Assembly (NCBI RefSeq): GCF_037974265.1
Contig: NZ_CP150233.1
Span: 558,001-622,000, forward strand
Direction: 5' to 3'
Source: Paenibacillus sp. FSL R5-0623
GTDB taxonomy: Bacteria > Bacillota > Bacilli > Paenibacillales > Paenibacillaceae
DNA length: 64,000 nucleotides
Shown here: piece by piece, positions 48,411 through 56,958 of the stretch
How positions within the stretch are numbered: position 1 is the stretch's first letter
How the letters are laid out: each line of letters starts with the position of its first letter
Program-made: the position numbers and the translations under genes
Notes under the pieces: generated by a model
The model's input: only the letters and a program-made list of their open reading frames with translations
Told to the model about the DNA's origin: nothing
Database searches by the model: none

Positions 48411-50363
48411 ATGATTGTACATACAACAAACATGAATCAGGTAATAAGTAAGTCTAATATGGCAAGTACGACCATTTTTATGACAGGAAGTACAGGTTTT
48501 ATCGGCAAAGAAACGGTCAAACAACTCACGCAGGGAGACGCACAATTGCTCTTGCTGGTTCGTTCAGAACAGCGAGCCAGAACTGTGCTGAAGGCTTATG
48601 GAGTGAAGGATTTCGACCGGATTACCTTTATTACAGGTGATTTGTCCAAGTCGGGTCTTGGACTTACCGCAGCGGACCGGGAGCGTGCTCTTGAAGCAAA
48701 TGTGATCATTCATGCGGGTGGAACGATGGACGTCACTTTGGAACGAAAAGTAGCTGAGCAGATATTCATGAATGGAGCCAGAGAAGTGGCACAGCTAGCA
48801 CAGGAAATCCACCGTACTCATGGATTGAGACACTTTATCCACGTTGTTGGTTATATGAGTCCTTATGGAGAGCGGAATGAACAGGGGAATTATCTCCAGG
48901 TTGAGCATGTGGATAACAATGAAAGTGCATATGAAGAGATGAAGTTTCATGCCGATCTGCATATTCGCGAGCATGCAAAACAGCATCACTATCCCTTATC
49001 CGTTGTAAATCCGAGTACAGTGGTTGGACCACGTCCCACAGGTGAAACCGAGCAAACGGGTGGGATTGGGCTGCTCATTCAGGCGATTCAGAAAGGACTT
49101 ATGCCGGTCGTGCCAGGAGGTTCATCCTATTGGTTACCGCTTGTGGAGAATGACCTTGTTGCACAGACGCTTGTTTTTCTATCCAGGGAAACAGCTCCAG
49201 TTGGAGGTACCTATCCACTATTGGCGCGGAAGAAAGACAGTCCCAATATGAAGGAACTGCTGCAACTTCTGGCGCAGCAACTGGACGTACCCAAGCCAAA
49301 AGGGGCTGTGCCACTACCATGGATTCAATGGATCATGAGATCAGGTGGTTCACGCATCAGTGGTGTTCCAGCGGAGTCGGTTGCTTTTATTACCAACAGG
49401 TCATTCCCGGTTGAAGAGACGGAGGCACTGTTCACACGTATGGGGCAAAACTGGCCGGACATCCGGGAACAGCTTCCGCTGGTTACAGCCGATCTGGACT
49501 ATCGTCTGCGGTATACGCCGTTACCTGAGGGTTTTCCGACAGATTATACTCGGTCACGGAGCGGAAATATGGCTATGCTTGGTTGGGAGGGTGAGGGAGA
49601 GCCTTGGATTATTGTACATGGTTTGCTTCAATCTGCGGATGAGATGTTACCTTTGGGACAACAGCTTAGGGACCGGACCGGGAACCCGGTATGGTTAATC
49701 GATCTCGCCGGATTCGGACGGTCCCCTGTACATCAGGGGGAAGAAGCATTTGAAGGTCAGGTGGATGCATTGCTTACGGCGCTCGGTGAGTTTGAAGGTC
49801 CGGTGAAGCTGGTGGGGCATTCGATCGGTGCTGCTATTGCAGCTGAGGCACAGATGCGTAGCGGGCGGACAGACATTCGACTGGGGTTGCTTCAGCCAGT
49901 AGCTAACAATTCGAATCCGAATGTGCTGAGATGGATTTCCCGTTTGCCAAGAGGGGTGATGCGCTCCCTGCTGCGTGGCAGATCGGAGAAAAGTTGGAAT
50001 CAAATGTTCAGTTCACATAGCGGCGTAGGCGACAGCAGTGTTATGGCCGATACCATGGGCAAGAGAATACGCTCCAGTCTCCAGTCCCCTCGCATTGCAG
50101 GAGCACATGCAGACTTGTTGCGCTGGATTCACTCGGGTCAGAGGAAAGGCGCCAGATCAACGTTGTGGGCGAAAATGGAAAGTCAGCATTATGCCAAGAA
50201 TGTATTAGTTGTGTGGGCCAATCAAGATCAGGAATATCACTATCCCCAGGATATGAACTCACAGGTCAAACGGATAGATGTACCCTATGGACATTACTTT
50301 CCGACGTTTCAATATAAGGAAACAGCTGCAATCCTCGCCGAATGGGCTGATACCTTGAGGTGA
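48411..50363 (+). CDS. Fusion of extended SDR (thioester-reductase-like) and alpha/beta-hydrolase
   Basis: A 650-residue two-domain protein. The N-terminal half (about 20-380) is an extended SDR with TGSTGFIGKETVKQL, an active-site YEEMK and an overall resemblance to NAD-binding-4/thioester-reductase domains. The C-terminal half (about 390-650) is an alpha/beta-hydrolase with oxyanion-side HGLLQSADE, nucleophile GHSIGAA, a likely acid in WANQDQEYH and the catalytic His in YGHYFPTF. Both halves look catalytically complete. ATG 48411 has GGAG ten bases upstream. It has its own operator for the upstream TetR, so it is probably induced by a small molecule that it then processes (inference). Confidence 0.9.
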   Translation: MIVHTTNMNQVISKSNMASTTIFMTGSTGFIGKETVKQLTQGDAQLLLLVRSEQRARTVLKAYGVKDFDRITFITGDLSKSGLGLTAADRERALEANVIIHAGGTMDVTLERKVAEQIFMNGAREVAQLAQEIHRTHGLRHFIHVVGYMSPYGERNEQGNYLQVEHVDNNESAYEEMKFHADLHIREHAKQHHYPLSVVNPSTVVGPRPTGETEQTGGIGLLIQAIQKGLMPVVPGGSSYWLPLVENDLVAQTLVFLSRETAPVGGTYPLLARKKDSPNMKELLQLLAQQLDVPKPKGAVPLPWIQWIMRSGGSRISGVPAESVAFITNRSFPVEETEALFTRMGQNWPDIREQLPLVTADLDYRLRYTPLPEGFPTDYTRSRSGNMAMLGWEGEGEPWIIVHGLLQSADEMLPLGQQLRDRTGNPVWLIDLAGFGRSPVHQGEEAFEGQVDALLTALGEFEGPVKLVGHSIGAAIAAEAQMRSGRTDIRLGLLQPVANNSNPNVLRWISRLPRGVMRSLLRGRSEKSWNQMFSSHSGVGDSSVMADTMGKRIRSSLQSPRIAGAHADLLRWIHSGQRKGARSTLWAKMESQHYAKNVLVVWANQDQEYHYPQDMNSQVKRIDVPYGHYFPTFQYKETAAILAEWADTLR

Positions 50364-50458
50364 GTTCAGGCTTGGACATGCAGGAATCCTGTGCCAACTG
50401 TCGAAAGGGTCAAGTCGAGTTGCGAAGAGGATTAACCAAAGACAGGAGAGATGAATGT

Positions 50459-51406
50459 ATGAGCAAGCAACGTGTGGAAATCAGTAAAAATGTGCTAACG
50501 GAATGTCTCGGACTGCGCAGCGGAGAGAATCTGGTAGTTGTCGCAGACGATATGAAACGGGATCTGGCTGAATCCATCTATGAGGCAGGCAAAGCACTTG
50601 GAGCAGAGTCAGTCCTGTTAATCATGGAGGAACGTAGCAGATCTGGAGAAGAGCCACCTGCGCCGATTGCAGAGGCCATGATTCGAGCAGATGTAGCCGT
50701 GTGTGTAACGCGATATTCATTAACACATACCCAGGCACGCAAAAAAGCCGCTGCCTCTGGTACCCGAGTGGCAACAATGCCTGGCATGACAGAGGATATG
50801 TTTGTGAACGGAGCTATTACAGCTGAATATTCGCAAGTAAAGGCGTTGACCGAGAAGGTAACGGCTCTATTAACCACAGGTCGCCATGTGCGAATAGAGA
50901 AGCAGGGCCATAGTCTTTCCTTTTCCATTGAAGATCGTAACGGTGTACCAAGCACAGGTATGTATTTGAACCCCGGTGAATCGGGCAACTTGCCGTCAGG
51001 AGAAGCTTATATTGCTCCGGTTGAAGGTAAAGGGGAAGGCCGTATTGTTGTAGATGGCTCCGTTGCTGGAATCGGTGCACTTCGTGAACCGTTGATATTA
51101 ACCGTCAAGGAAGGACGGTTGGTGTCAGCTGAAGGCCCGGATGGGGCACAATTACTGGCAACACTTGGCGAGGGGGATGGCCGCTTTCTCGGCGAATTCG
51201 GAATTGGAACCAATAACAAGGCGCGAATCACGGGTGTGGTGCTTGAAGATGAGAAGGTATACGGTACAATTCATGTGGCCTTTGGCAGCAATAACACATT
51301 TGGTGGAACGATCGCCGCAGGTGTTCATATTGATGCAGTTGTACAAAAGCCGGACGTGTACATCGATGACAAGCTGATCATTCGTCAGGGTGAATTGGTC
51401 GAATAA
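50459..51406 (+). CDS. Aminopeptidase of the M29 (aminopeptidase T-like) family
   Basis: A 315-residue protein whose C-terminal half carries M29 metal-site blocks: GEFGIGTNNKARITG (Glu), TIHVAFGSNNTFGG (His) and GVHIDAVVQKPD (His-x-Asp). At 315 residues it is shorter than the roughly 410 of classical M29 enzymes, with a compact N-terminal domain. ATG 50459 has AGGAGAG eight bases upstream; the longer frame from 50360 overlaps the upstream gene and lacks a site. It probably shares the TetR-controlled transcript, since it starts 95 bp after the fusion gene with no terminator between. Confidence 0.85.
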   Translation: MSKQRVEISKNVLTECLGLRSGENLVVVADDMKRDLAESIYEAGKALGAESVLLIMEERSRSGEEPPAPIAEAMIRADVAVCVTRYSLTHTQARKKAAASGTRVATMPGMTEDMFVNGAITAEYSQVKALTEKVTALLTTGRHVRIEKQGHSLSFSIEDRNGVPSTGMYLNPGESGNLPSGEAYIAPVEGKGEGRIVVDGSVAGIGALREPLILTVKEGRLVSAEGPDGAQLLATLGEGDGRFLGEFGIGTNNKARITGVVLEDEKVYGTIHVAFGSNNTFGGTIAAGVHIDAVVQKPDVYIDDKLIIRQGELVE

Positions 51407-51427
51407 CTACAGCGAAGGAAATTGGGC

Positions 51428-51662
51428 GTGTCCACAACGTGTCCACAGTAATGGATAACTAAAGCGAAAATTCGGATTTTACGTCAGATTTACAAACAAA
51501 TACACAACATGTCCACATTAAAATAATGAATATCCACATGAAACGCCAAAGATATCCACAGCATGTGTGCAATATGTGCACAACTTATCCACAAATCAGG
51601 TATAACTCGTATTTTCATGTGATAAAACAGTCGTTTTGGAGTAATTAAACAAGTTATCCACA
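51428..51662 (+). other. DnaA-box-like cluster 2
   Basis: Seven 9-mers resemble TTATCCACA, all in the same orientation: GTGTCCACA (51428 and 51439), ATGTCCACA (51509), ATATCCACA (51530 and 51552), and perfect TTATCCACA at 51585-51593 and 51654-51662. Such density in 235 bp is far above chance and recalls DnaA-titrating clusters in B. subtilis. No AT-rich unwinding element or dnaA/dnaN gene is present, so this is not oriC. Confidence 0.6.
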
Positions 51663-51727
51663 GGAATAACGATTTTTTGTTCCAAGTATTTGAAAACATA
51701 GAAACAGATCCATAATATATGGGGATA

Positions 51728-51770
51728 AAAAAGACCAAAAATCGGCATAAAGCTGATCTTTGGTCTTTTT
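51728..51770. terminator. Intrinsic terminator
   Basis: AAAAAGACCAAA (51728-51739) pairs with TTTGGTCTTTTT (51759-51770), with an inner ATCGGC/GCTGAT stem. It is 320 bp after the aminopeptidase stop. Confidence 0.85.
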
Positions 51771-52007
51771 ATTGAATATAATTTTTCAATCGAATGTCAG
51801 GTTACTTACGCTCAATATTTAAACGACTGACTTCCACCACCCTCTACAACAGGGCAAATGAGCAGAGCGGAGATAGCAACCGTAATGCAACGTCTGCTGA
51901 AGTTGGCAAAATTGATCTGAAGCCTAAACATTTGATCCAAAATAACCGATACACCAAAGTAACATCTAATGGGACGAAAGTAGTCTGATTATAAGGAATG
52001 AGAGGGT

Positions 52008-52451
52008 ATGGGGATAACTATGGACGAGGGAATGCAATATATTAATTTTTCGGTAGGAGACCAGATCTTTGCACTACGAATCGATGAAGTTCATGAGATC
52101 ATCAGAATGGTACAGGTAACAACAGTTCCATTTGGAAGTCCGGAGATCCGGGGCTTTGCTTCGTTGTATGGTAAGGTCGTTTCGGTTGTGAGTCTTCGTG
52201 TATTGTTAGGCATGCCGGATCAGGAGGATACCTCTTCTACACGTATTATTGTGGTGCCTTACAAAGGTGGATTTGTACCGCTGATCGTAGATATGGTCGA
52301 TTCTGTCGTAAGTTACGATCGTTTCGAGGAACCAGCTGAGGAACACCGCCGTTTCATGCTTGGCGTTTTTGACAAAATCGGGTTCTGTGAAGATCATCGT
52401 GCGGGCATTTTGAACCTGGATGTATTGCTGGGCAGCTTGATCAGATCATAG
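52008..52451 (+). CDS. CheW-type chemotaxis coupling protein
   Basis: A 147-residue CheW domain: YINFSVGDQIFALRIDEVHEII at the start, VPFGSPEIRGFASLYGKVVSVVSL in the middle and GILNLDVLLG at the end are all hallmark segments. It should link chemoreceptors to CheA. It is an orphan, away from the main chemotaxis operon. ATG 52008 has AAGGA ten bases upstream; ATG 52020 is an alternative. Confidence 0.92.
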   Translation: MGITMDEGMQYINFSVGDQIFALRIDEVHEIIRMVQVTTVPFGSPEIRGFASLYGKVVSVVSLRVLLGMPDQEDTSSTRIIVVPYKGGFVPLIVDMVDSVVSYDRFEEPAEEHRRFMLGVFDKIGFCEDHRAGILNLDVLLGSLIRS

Positions 52452-52505
52452 TAGTATAACGATCCGTAATTCTTTCAATATTCAGTATTATCCTTCGGTT
52501 TACCC

Positions 52506-52547
52506 AAATGTTCCTCATCCGCTTTTCGGGAGAAGGGACATTTTTTT
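52506..52547 (+). terminator. Intrinsic terminator after cheW
   Basis: AAATGTTCC (52506-52514) pairs with GGGACATTT (52535-52543) with one wobble, followed by Ts. Confidence 0.75.
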
Positions 52548-52656
52548 GTGTTGCTAACCATTGAAATAACCACTTTTTATGGGCAAAGGTTTTTAAATCC
52601 GGTCATTTTCGTATATGATGGAGAGTAACAATGCGAAGGGATGACGGGAGACTTTA

Positions 52657-55600
52657 ATGATGCAATCGCTGTATGGAGTATGGCTTGGTGACGTATTTTT
52701 TTGTTTTTCCGGTGAAACATCGGAACCGCGTGTGGATGCATGGAGCCACGTGGTAAGAAGGTTGAATTTTGGCGACGGGGGTCGTCTGTTTCAGCCTGCC
52801 GCTCTGCGTCTTGCGGAGCTGCGTTGGCCGAATCCGCTGAGGAACACGGCTGAAGCCAAGAACACGAAGCGGCGTCAACTGCTGGGGCGCACATTGGAAG
52901 GATTGGCAGTCTCGCCTAAGGATGCCTTCAGGTTGCTGCTGCAATGGGATGACCGTTTGTTAAATGCAGCCGGAATTCAGGTTGGAGAAGAGATGCGTTA
53001 CTGGATCAAAGCAGCGCAGTTCACACAGGAGCTGCTGTTGCGGGGAGCAATTGCTCCATCGGCTGAATTCGCAGCAAAGACCGGAGCACGGCGACGGACC
53101 GGGCAAGAGACATTAACAGGCGTATGGCGGCCACGCTTGCAGCAGGAGGAGGACATCGAACGCTTCCGCGATCTTGCTGAAGCGATGCCTCCGATTGGAC
53201 TTTCTGCTCCTGGAGCTTATGCTTCATTGGAACCGGAAACGCGTGAAGAAGCAGGGGCTGCGGTATTATTTTCATTCATGAGTGGCATGATTCATGCTGT
53301 AGTGACAAGTGAACTGGAGGGCATGGACAGTGAACTGTCCCGTTACCGCACCCCATATCGACGTGGATCTTCGCCAGTAGCCGAACTCTGGTGGAACAGT
53401 CTCATCTCGATGTTCCGTCCTGTGACGGTGCAAGGGCCGACGGAAGATATGACAGCGTTTATTCATACGCTGCAAGAAGTTGGTGGAACGTCAATGCCAA
53501 GCGTGGGAGCAGAAGAGATGGCGCCTGCGGTAGGCCAATTGAAGCTGGTGCTCCGCTTGGAGCCTCCACTGGGCGAACATGAAACAATCTGGGGAATCAG
53601 CTTTTGGGTGGACAGTGAGCAGGAACCAAGCCTGAGGTTGCCTGCACGGACTATCTGGGCACATCCAGAGCGAGATTTGGACCGGGGGAAGGTGTTATAT
53701 ACCTCGGCGGCAGAGCAATTATTGATGGCACTCGGGCAAGCAGCAGAACTGGCACCTGAACTGGAGACGGCGCTGCTTACCGCCCGTCCGGAGGAAATTA
53801 AGCTGGAGCAGCAGGGTTTCTTTGAATTTCTCACGCATGCGGTTCCACGTTTGCAGAAGGCCGGGATAACCGTTCTCATGCCTTCAAGGTGGAGTCGTGC
53901 CGGGAAACGTCGTGCGGGACTGCGTCTGCAGATGTTGAATCGGGGAACAGAGCGGTTGCCTGGAGCCACATCGGCACTGGGCATGGAACAATTGGTTGCT
54001 TTCAAGGCGGAGCCAATGCTCGATGGTAAACCGGTCACGGCGGAGGAACTGGCAGCACTCGCTGAATCCACGGTCCCGTATGTCATGTTCCGCGGTGAAT
54101 GGATTGAAGTGGATACAAAAGAGATTCGCCAAGTCCTTCGTTATATGAAAAAAGAAGAAGAACAATATATGCCTCTCTCCGAATGGCTGCATCTGGCAGC
54201 GGATGAAGGGGAGGATTCCGCATGGAAGGGCCTTTCCGTCTTTGGCGCCGAATCTGATGGGATGCTTGCTTTCCTGCTCGATGGACAGGTGCTTCGCAGC
54301 ATTGAGCCTCGTCAGGTTCCGGCAGAATTGCACGGTGAACTAAGACCTTATCAGGAACGAGGTTATCAATGGTTGTCCGCGATGCGTGAGCTGGGCTTTG
54401 GTGTATGTCTGGCGGACGATATGGGACTTGGGAAGACCATTCAGGTAATTACCTGTCTGCTGGACCGCAAACACGAGGAACGCCAGGCAGCTGAAGAGGA
54501 AGCTCGTGAGAATGAGCTGTTGAATGGATCAGATGATTCTTTCCCGGCGGATCAGCACACGAATGACCAGCCTGTTCATCTGCCTGCACTTATTGTGTGT
54601 CCTACCTCGCTGCTTGGAAACTGGCAGCGTGAGCTGAAGCGGTTTGCCCCGGATCTGTCGCTGTACATTCATCATGGCGGGCAACGGTTGCACGGGAACG
54701 AATTCCAGGCAGAAGCGCAGACGCATGACATTGTACTGACGACCTATCATCTGGCAGGCAGAGATGGCCCGGATCTGGCTTCGTTGCACTGGTCCACCAT
54801 TGTGCTGGATGAGGCACAATATATTAAGAACTACCGTACCAAGCAAGCGCAAAGCGTCATGCGCCTGTCTACACTTCATCGTATTGCGATGACGGGAACG
54901 CCTGTAGAGAACCGACTGAGCGAACTTTGGTCGATCTTCCAGTTTCTCAATCCGGGGTATCTGGGCACAGCTTCATCGTTCCGTCAGCGGTATACGGGAC
55001 TGGGGCCATCCGAAGAAAATGCAGCATCCTTGCGTGAGCTTCATCGACTGGTATCTCCATTCATGCTGCGCAGGCTTAAGAGTGATCCGGATATTCGCAA
55101 GGATCTGCCAGAGAAGCTTGAACTGAAATCCTATTGTTCTCTGACGCCAGAGCAGACGGTGTTGTACCAGCGTGTGGTGGATGATCTGATGGGTGGTCTG
55201 GACGGCAGAAATGGCATTGCCCGTAAGGGGATTGTGCTGTCCTCCCTGACCAAGCTCAAGCAGATCTGTGATCATCCGGTGCTGGCGGACAGCAATCGGA
55301 AAGACCACGGCAAGGCTGAGGCATCCGGTAAGATGGAACGATTGCTTGAACTGCTGGACGCCATCCGTGATAACGGGGAATCTGCCCTGATCTTCACGCA
55401 GTATGTTGCCATGGGAGATTTGTTGGTGTCGAGGTTGAAACAGCGATATGAAGAAGAGCCTTATTTCCTGCACGGTGGTGTGTCGAAGGCGCAAAGGGAT
55501 GAGATGGTGGAGACTTTCCAAAAAGGCGAGGGGCCGTCCATGTTTGTTCTATCTCTTCGTGCCGGAGGTGTGGGTCTGAATCTGACACGGGCGAGTCATG

Positions 55601-55860
55601 TCGTTCACTATGATCGGTGGTGGAATCCCGCGGTTGAGAATCAGGCGACGGACCGTGTATTCCGAATCGGACAGAATCGCAACGTGCAGGTGCATAAGTT
55701 GATCTGTCAGGGAACACTGGAGGAACGGATTGATGAGCTGATTGAAAGCAAGAAGGCACTCTCCGAGCAGGTCGTTGGTTCGGGTGAGAACTGGCTGACT
55801 GAGATGTCGGATGATGAGCTGCGTGGTCTGATCTCTCTTCAGGGTGAGACTTGGCTGTGA
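52657..55860 (+). CDS. SNF2-family DEAD/DEAH-like helicase (YwqA-like)
   Basis: A 1067-residue protein. The N-terminal 560 residues form a variable accessory region. The SNF2 ATPase follows with Walker A DDMGLGKTIQVI (about 590), Walker B VLDEAQYIKN, MTGTPVENRL, and the C-terminal helicase lobe with ESALIFTQYVAMGDLL and ATDRVFRIGQNRNVQVHKLI. Such proteins translocate along duplex DNA; in Bacillales they are usually encoded beside a SWIM protein, as here. ATG 52657 has GGGAG eight bases upstream. It ends 46 bp before the SWIM gene start and is clearly co-transcribed. Confidence 0.95.
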   Translation: MMQSLYGVWLGDVFFCFSGETSEPRVDAWSHVVRRLNFGDGGRLFQPAALRLAELRWPNPLRNTAEAKNTKRRQLLGRTLEGLAVSPKDAFRLLLQWDDRLLNAAGIQVGEEMRYWIKAAQFTQELLLRGAIAPSAEFAAKTGARRRTGQETLTGVWRPRLQQEEDIERFRDLAEAMPPIGLSAPGAYASLEPETREEAGAAVLFSFMSGMIHAVVTSELEGMDSELSRYRTPYRRGSSPVAELWWNSLISMFRPVTVQGPTEDMTAFIHTLQEVGGTSMPSVGAEEMAPAVGQLKLVLRLEPPLGEHETIWGISFWVDSEQEPSLRLPARTIWAHPERDLDRGKVLYTSAAEQLLMALGQAAELAPELETALLTARPEEIKLEQQGFFEFLTHAVPRLQKAGITVLMPSRWSRAGKRRAGLRLQMLNRGTERLPGATSALGMEQLVAFKAEPMLDGKPVTAEELAALAESTVPYVMFRGEWIEVDTKEIRQVLRYMKKEEEQYMPLSEWLHLAADEGEDSAWKGLSVFGAESDGMLAFLLDGQVLRSIEPRQVPAELHGELRPYQERGYQWLSAMRELGFGVCLADDMGLGKTIQVITCLLDRKHEERQAAEEEARENELLNGSDDSFPADQHTNDQPVHLPALIVCPTSLLGNWQRELKRFAPDLSLYIHHGGQRLHGNEFQAEAQTHDIVLTTYHLAGRDGPDLASLHWSTIVLDEAQYIKNYRTKQAQSVMRLSTLHRIAMTGTPVENRLSELWSIFQFLNPGYLGTASSFRQRYTGLGPSEENAASLRELHRLVSPFMLRRLKSDPDIRKDLPEKLELKSYCSLTPEQTVLYQRVVDDLMGGLDGRNGIARKGIVLSSLTKLKQICDHPVLADSNRKDHGKAEASGKMERLLELLDAIRDNGESALIFTQYVAMGDLLVSRLKQRYEEEPYFLHGGVSKAQRDEMVETFQKGEGPSMFVLSLRAGGVGLNLTRASHVVHYDRWWNPAVENQATDRVFRIGQNRNVQVHKLICQGTLEERIDELIESKKALSEQVVGSGENWLTEMSDDELRGLISLQGETWL

Positions 55861-55906
55861 CCTTGAACATTCAGAGGAATATAGATGTCGAGAAAGGGGG
55901 ATTATT

Positions 55907-56719
55907 GTGAGCGAAAAATGGAAGATCGAGCTGCATATGTCCCCCGGTGGATGGACAGCAGAAGTAAATACAGCAGCGGATGCGGACCAGGAAGTTTCCG
56001 TTTCCGCTTCCGCTGCTGAGGGCAAGACCGGATCGGCCGCAGGCATGTTCACGGTCACGGGAACGCCCGCGCGACTGAGAGAAGCCCAGCGCGAGGCTGT
56101 ACTGGCTCAGCTGCGCAAGCGCCCGCTGACGCTGTACGCCCTGCTGCGCGGCGGCCCGGCGTCCGAGGAGCTCGCCGGGCTGCTGCCGGCTACGCAAGCG
56201 CCCGAGGGCTCGCCAGGCGCAGCAACGGCCAGCACGGCCGTGGCGTGCACCTGCGGCCGCCCCAGCTGCGCGCATGCCGCGGCCGCTGAGCGCGCCGTAG
56301 CCGCGCGCCTCGCGGCCGAGCCGCTGCTGCAGCTGGCGCACGCCGGCCTGCCTCGCGAAGCGCTGCTCGCCGGCGTGCTGGGGGCATGGGCGGAGGAACT
56401 CGCCCATGATCCCAGCGGCCCCGGCCGCGCAGCGGAAACGGCTGGCCGCCCGCAAGTGCGGGGCGGCGAAGGCGGCGCTGCCGTCGGCGAGTGGATCGCC
56501 GAGGCTGCCGCGGACGGCGCCATGCACCAGCCGGGGCCGGGCTTTGGCGCCGTTGAGGTGCGCCTCGCGCAGCCGGGCAAGCCGCCGGCCTTGTCGGAGC
56601 TGACGGCGCTGCTGCCGGGCGTGCCGGCCACCGCAGGGCTGGATTTGATCCGCGAGCGTGTAGCCGCGCGGATGTGGCAGGCTGTCCAGAAGAAGACGGA
56701 CAGCCCGGCAACCAAATGA
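55907..56719 (+). CDS. Short SWIM zinc-finger protein (YwqB-like)
   Basis: Partner gene of the SNF2 helicase. The SWIM signature C-x-C-xn-C-x-H is visible as ACTCGRPSCAHAA. At 270 residues it is much shorter than typical YwqB-type proteins of about 500-600 residues and looks reduced to the zinc-finger core plus an Ala/Gly/Pro-rich region. The DNA from about 56,040 to 56,700 is extremely GC-rich, unlike its neighbours, which creates several long false frames on both strands. Start is GTG 55907, with GGGGG six bases upstream. It may act with the helicase on DNA, but this is inferred from neighbourhood only. Confidence 0.85.
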   Translation: MSEKWKIELHMSPGGWTAEVNTAADADQEVSVSASAAEGKTGSAAGMFTVTGTPARLREAQREAVLAQLRKRPLTLYALLRGGPASEELAGLLPATQAPEGSPGAATASTAVACTCGRPSCAHAAAAERAVAARLAAEPLLQLAHAGLPREALLAGVLGAWAEELAHDPSGPGRAAETAGRPQVRGGEGGAAVGEWIAEAAADGAMHQPGPGFGAVEVRLAQPGKPPALSELTALLPGVPATAGLDLIRERVAARMWQAVQKKTDSPATK

Positions 56720-56731
56720 TGCACGCATCAG

Positions 56732-56767
56732 AGCGGGGGAGATCTCAGATCACCCCTGCTTGTTTTT
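56732..56767 (+). terminator. Intrinsic terminator after the SWIM gene
   Basis: AGCGGGGGAGATC pairs with GATCACCCCTGCT with one mismatch and one wobble around a TCA loop, followed by TGTTTTTA. Confidence 0.75.
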
Positions 56768-56958
56768 ATTGCAGCATGTTGCTCTAAAAGTCCAAAAAAC
56801 GATCATACAGGCTGTACAGCCCGTATATGTTCATTCGGATCTCTTCTAAAGGACGTCTTTACTAGTGGAGCTTCGTTCCCAATTAAGGTATACTGTCGCA
56901 GGGAACATTGCATACAACAACTAGACAACATTTATATTATTGCGATAGGAGTTTTTAC

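Larger units (their letters stand above)
51407..52007. other. Gene-free region with DnaA-box-like array and terminator
   Basis: About 600 bp. The first half carries the 9-mer array (51428-51662), the middle a terminator (51728-51770). A 64-codon frame at 51794-51988 lacks a ribosome site and is not called. The cheW promoter must lie in the last 200 bp; no clear pair is seen. Confidence 0.55.

Noticed and set aside
51428..51662. Chromosomal replication origin
   Set aside because: There are DnaA-box-like sequences, but no dnaA, dnaN, rpmH or gyrase genes and no AT-rich unwinding repeats nearby.
51794..51988. 64-codon frame before cheW
   Set aside because: No ribosome site, no homology I recognise, and it sits between a terminator and the cheW leader.
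55871..56728. Long minus-strand frames opposite the SWIM gene
   Set aside because: They follow from extreme GC content. Their translations are Ala/Arg/Gly-rich without motifs.
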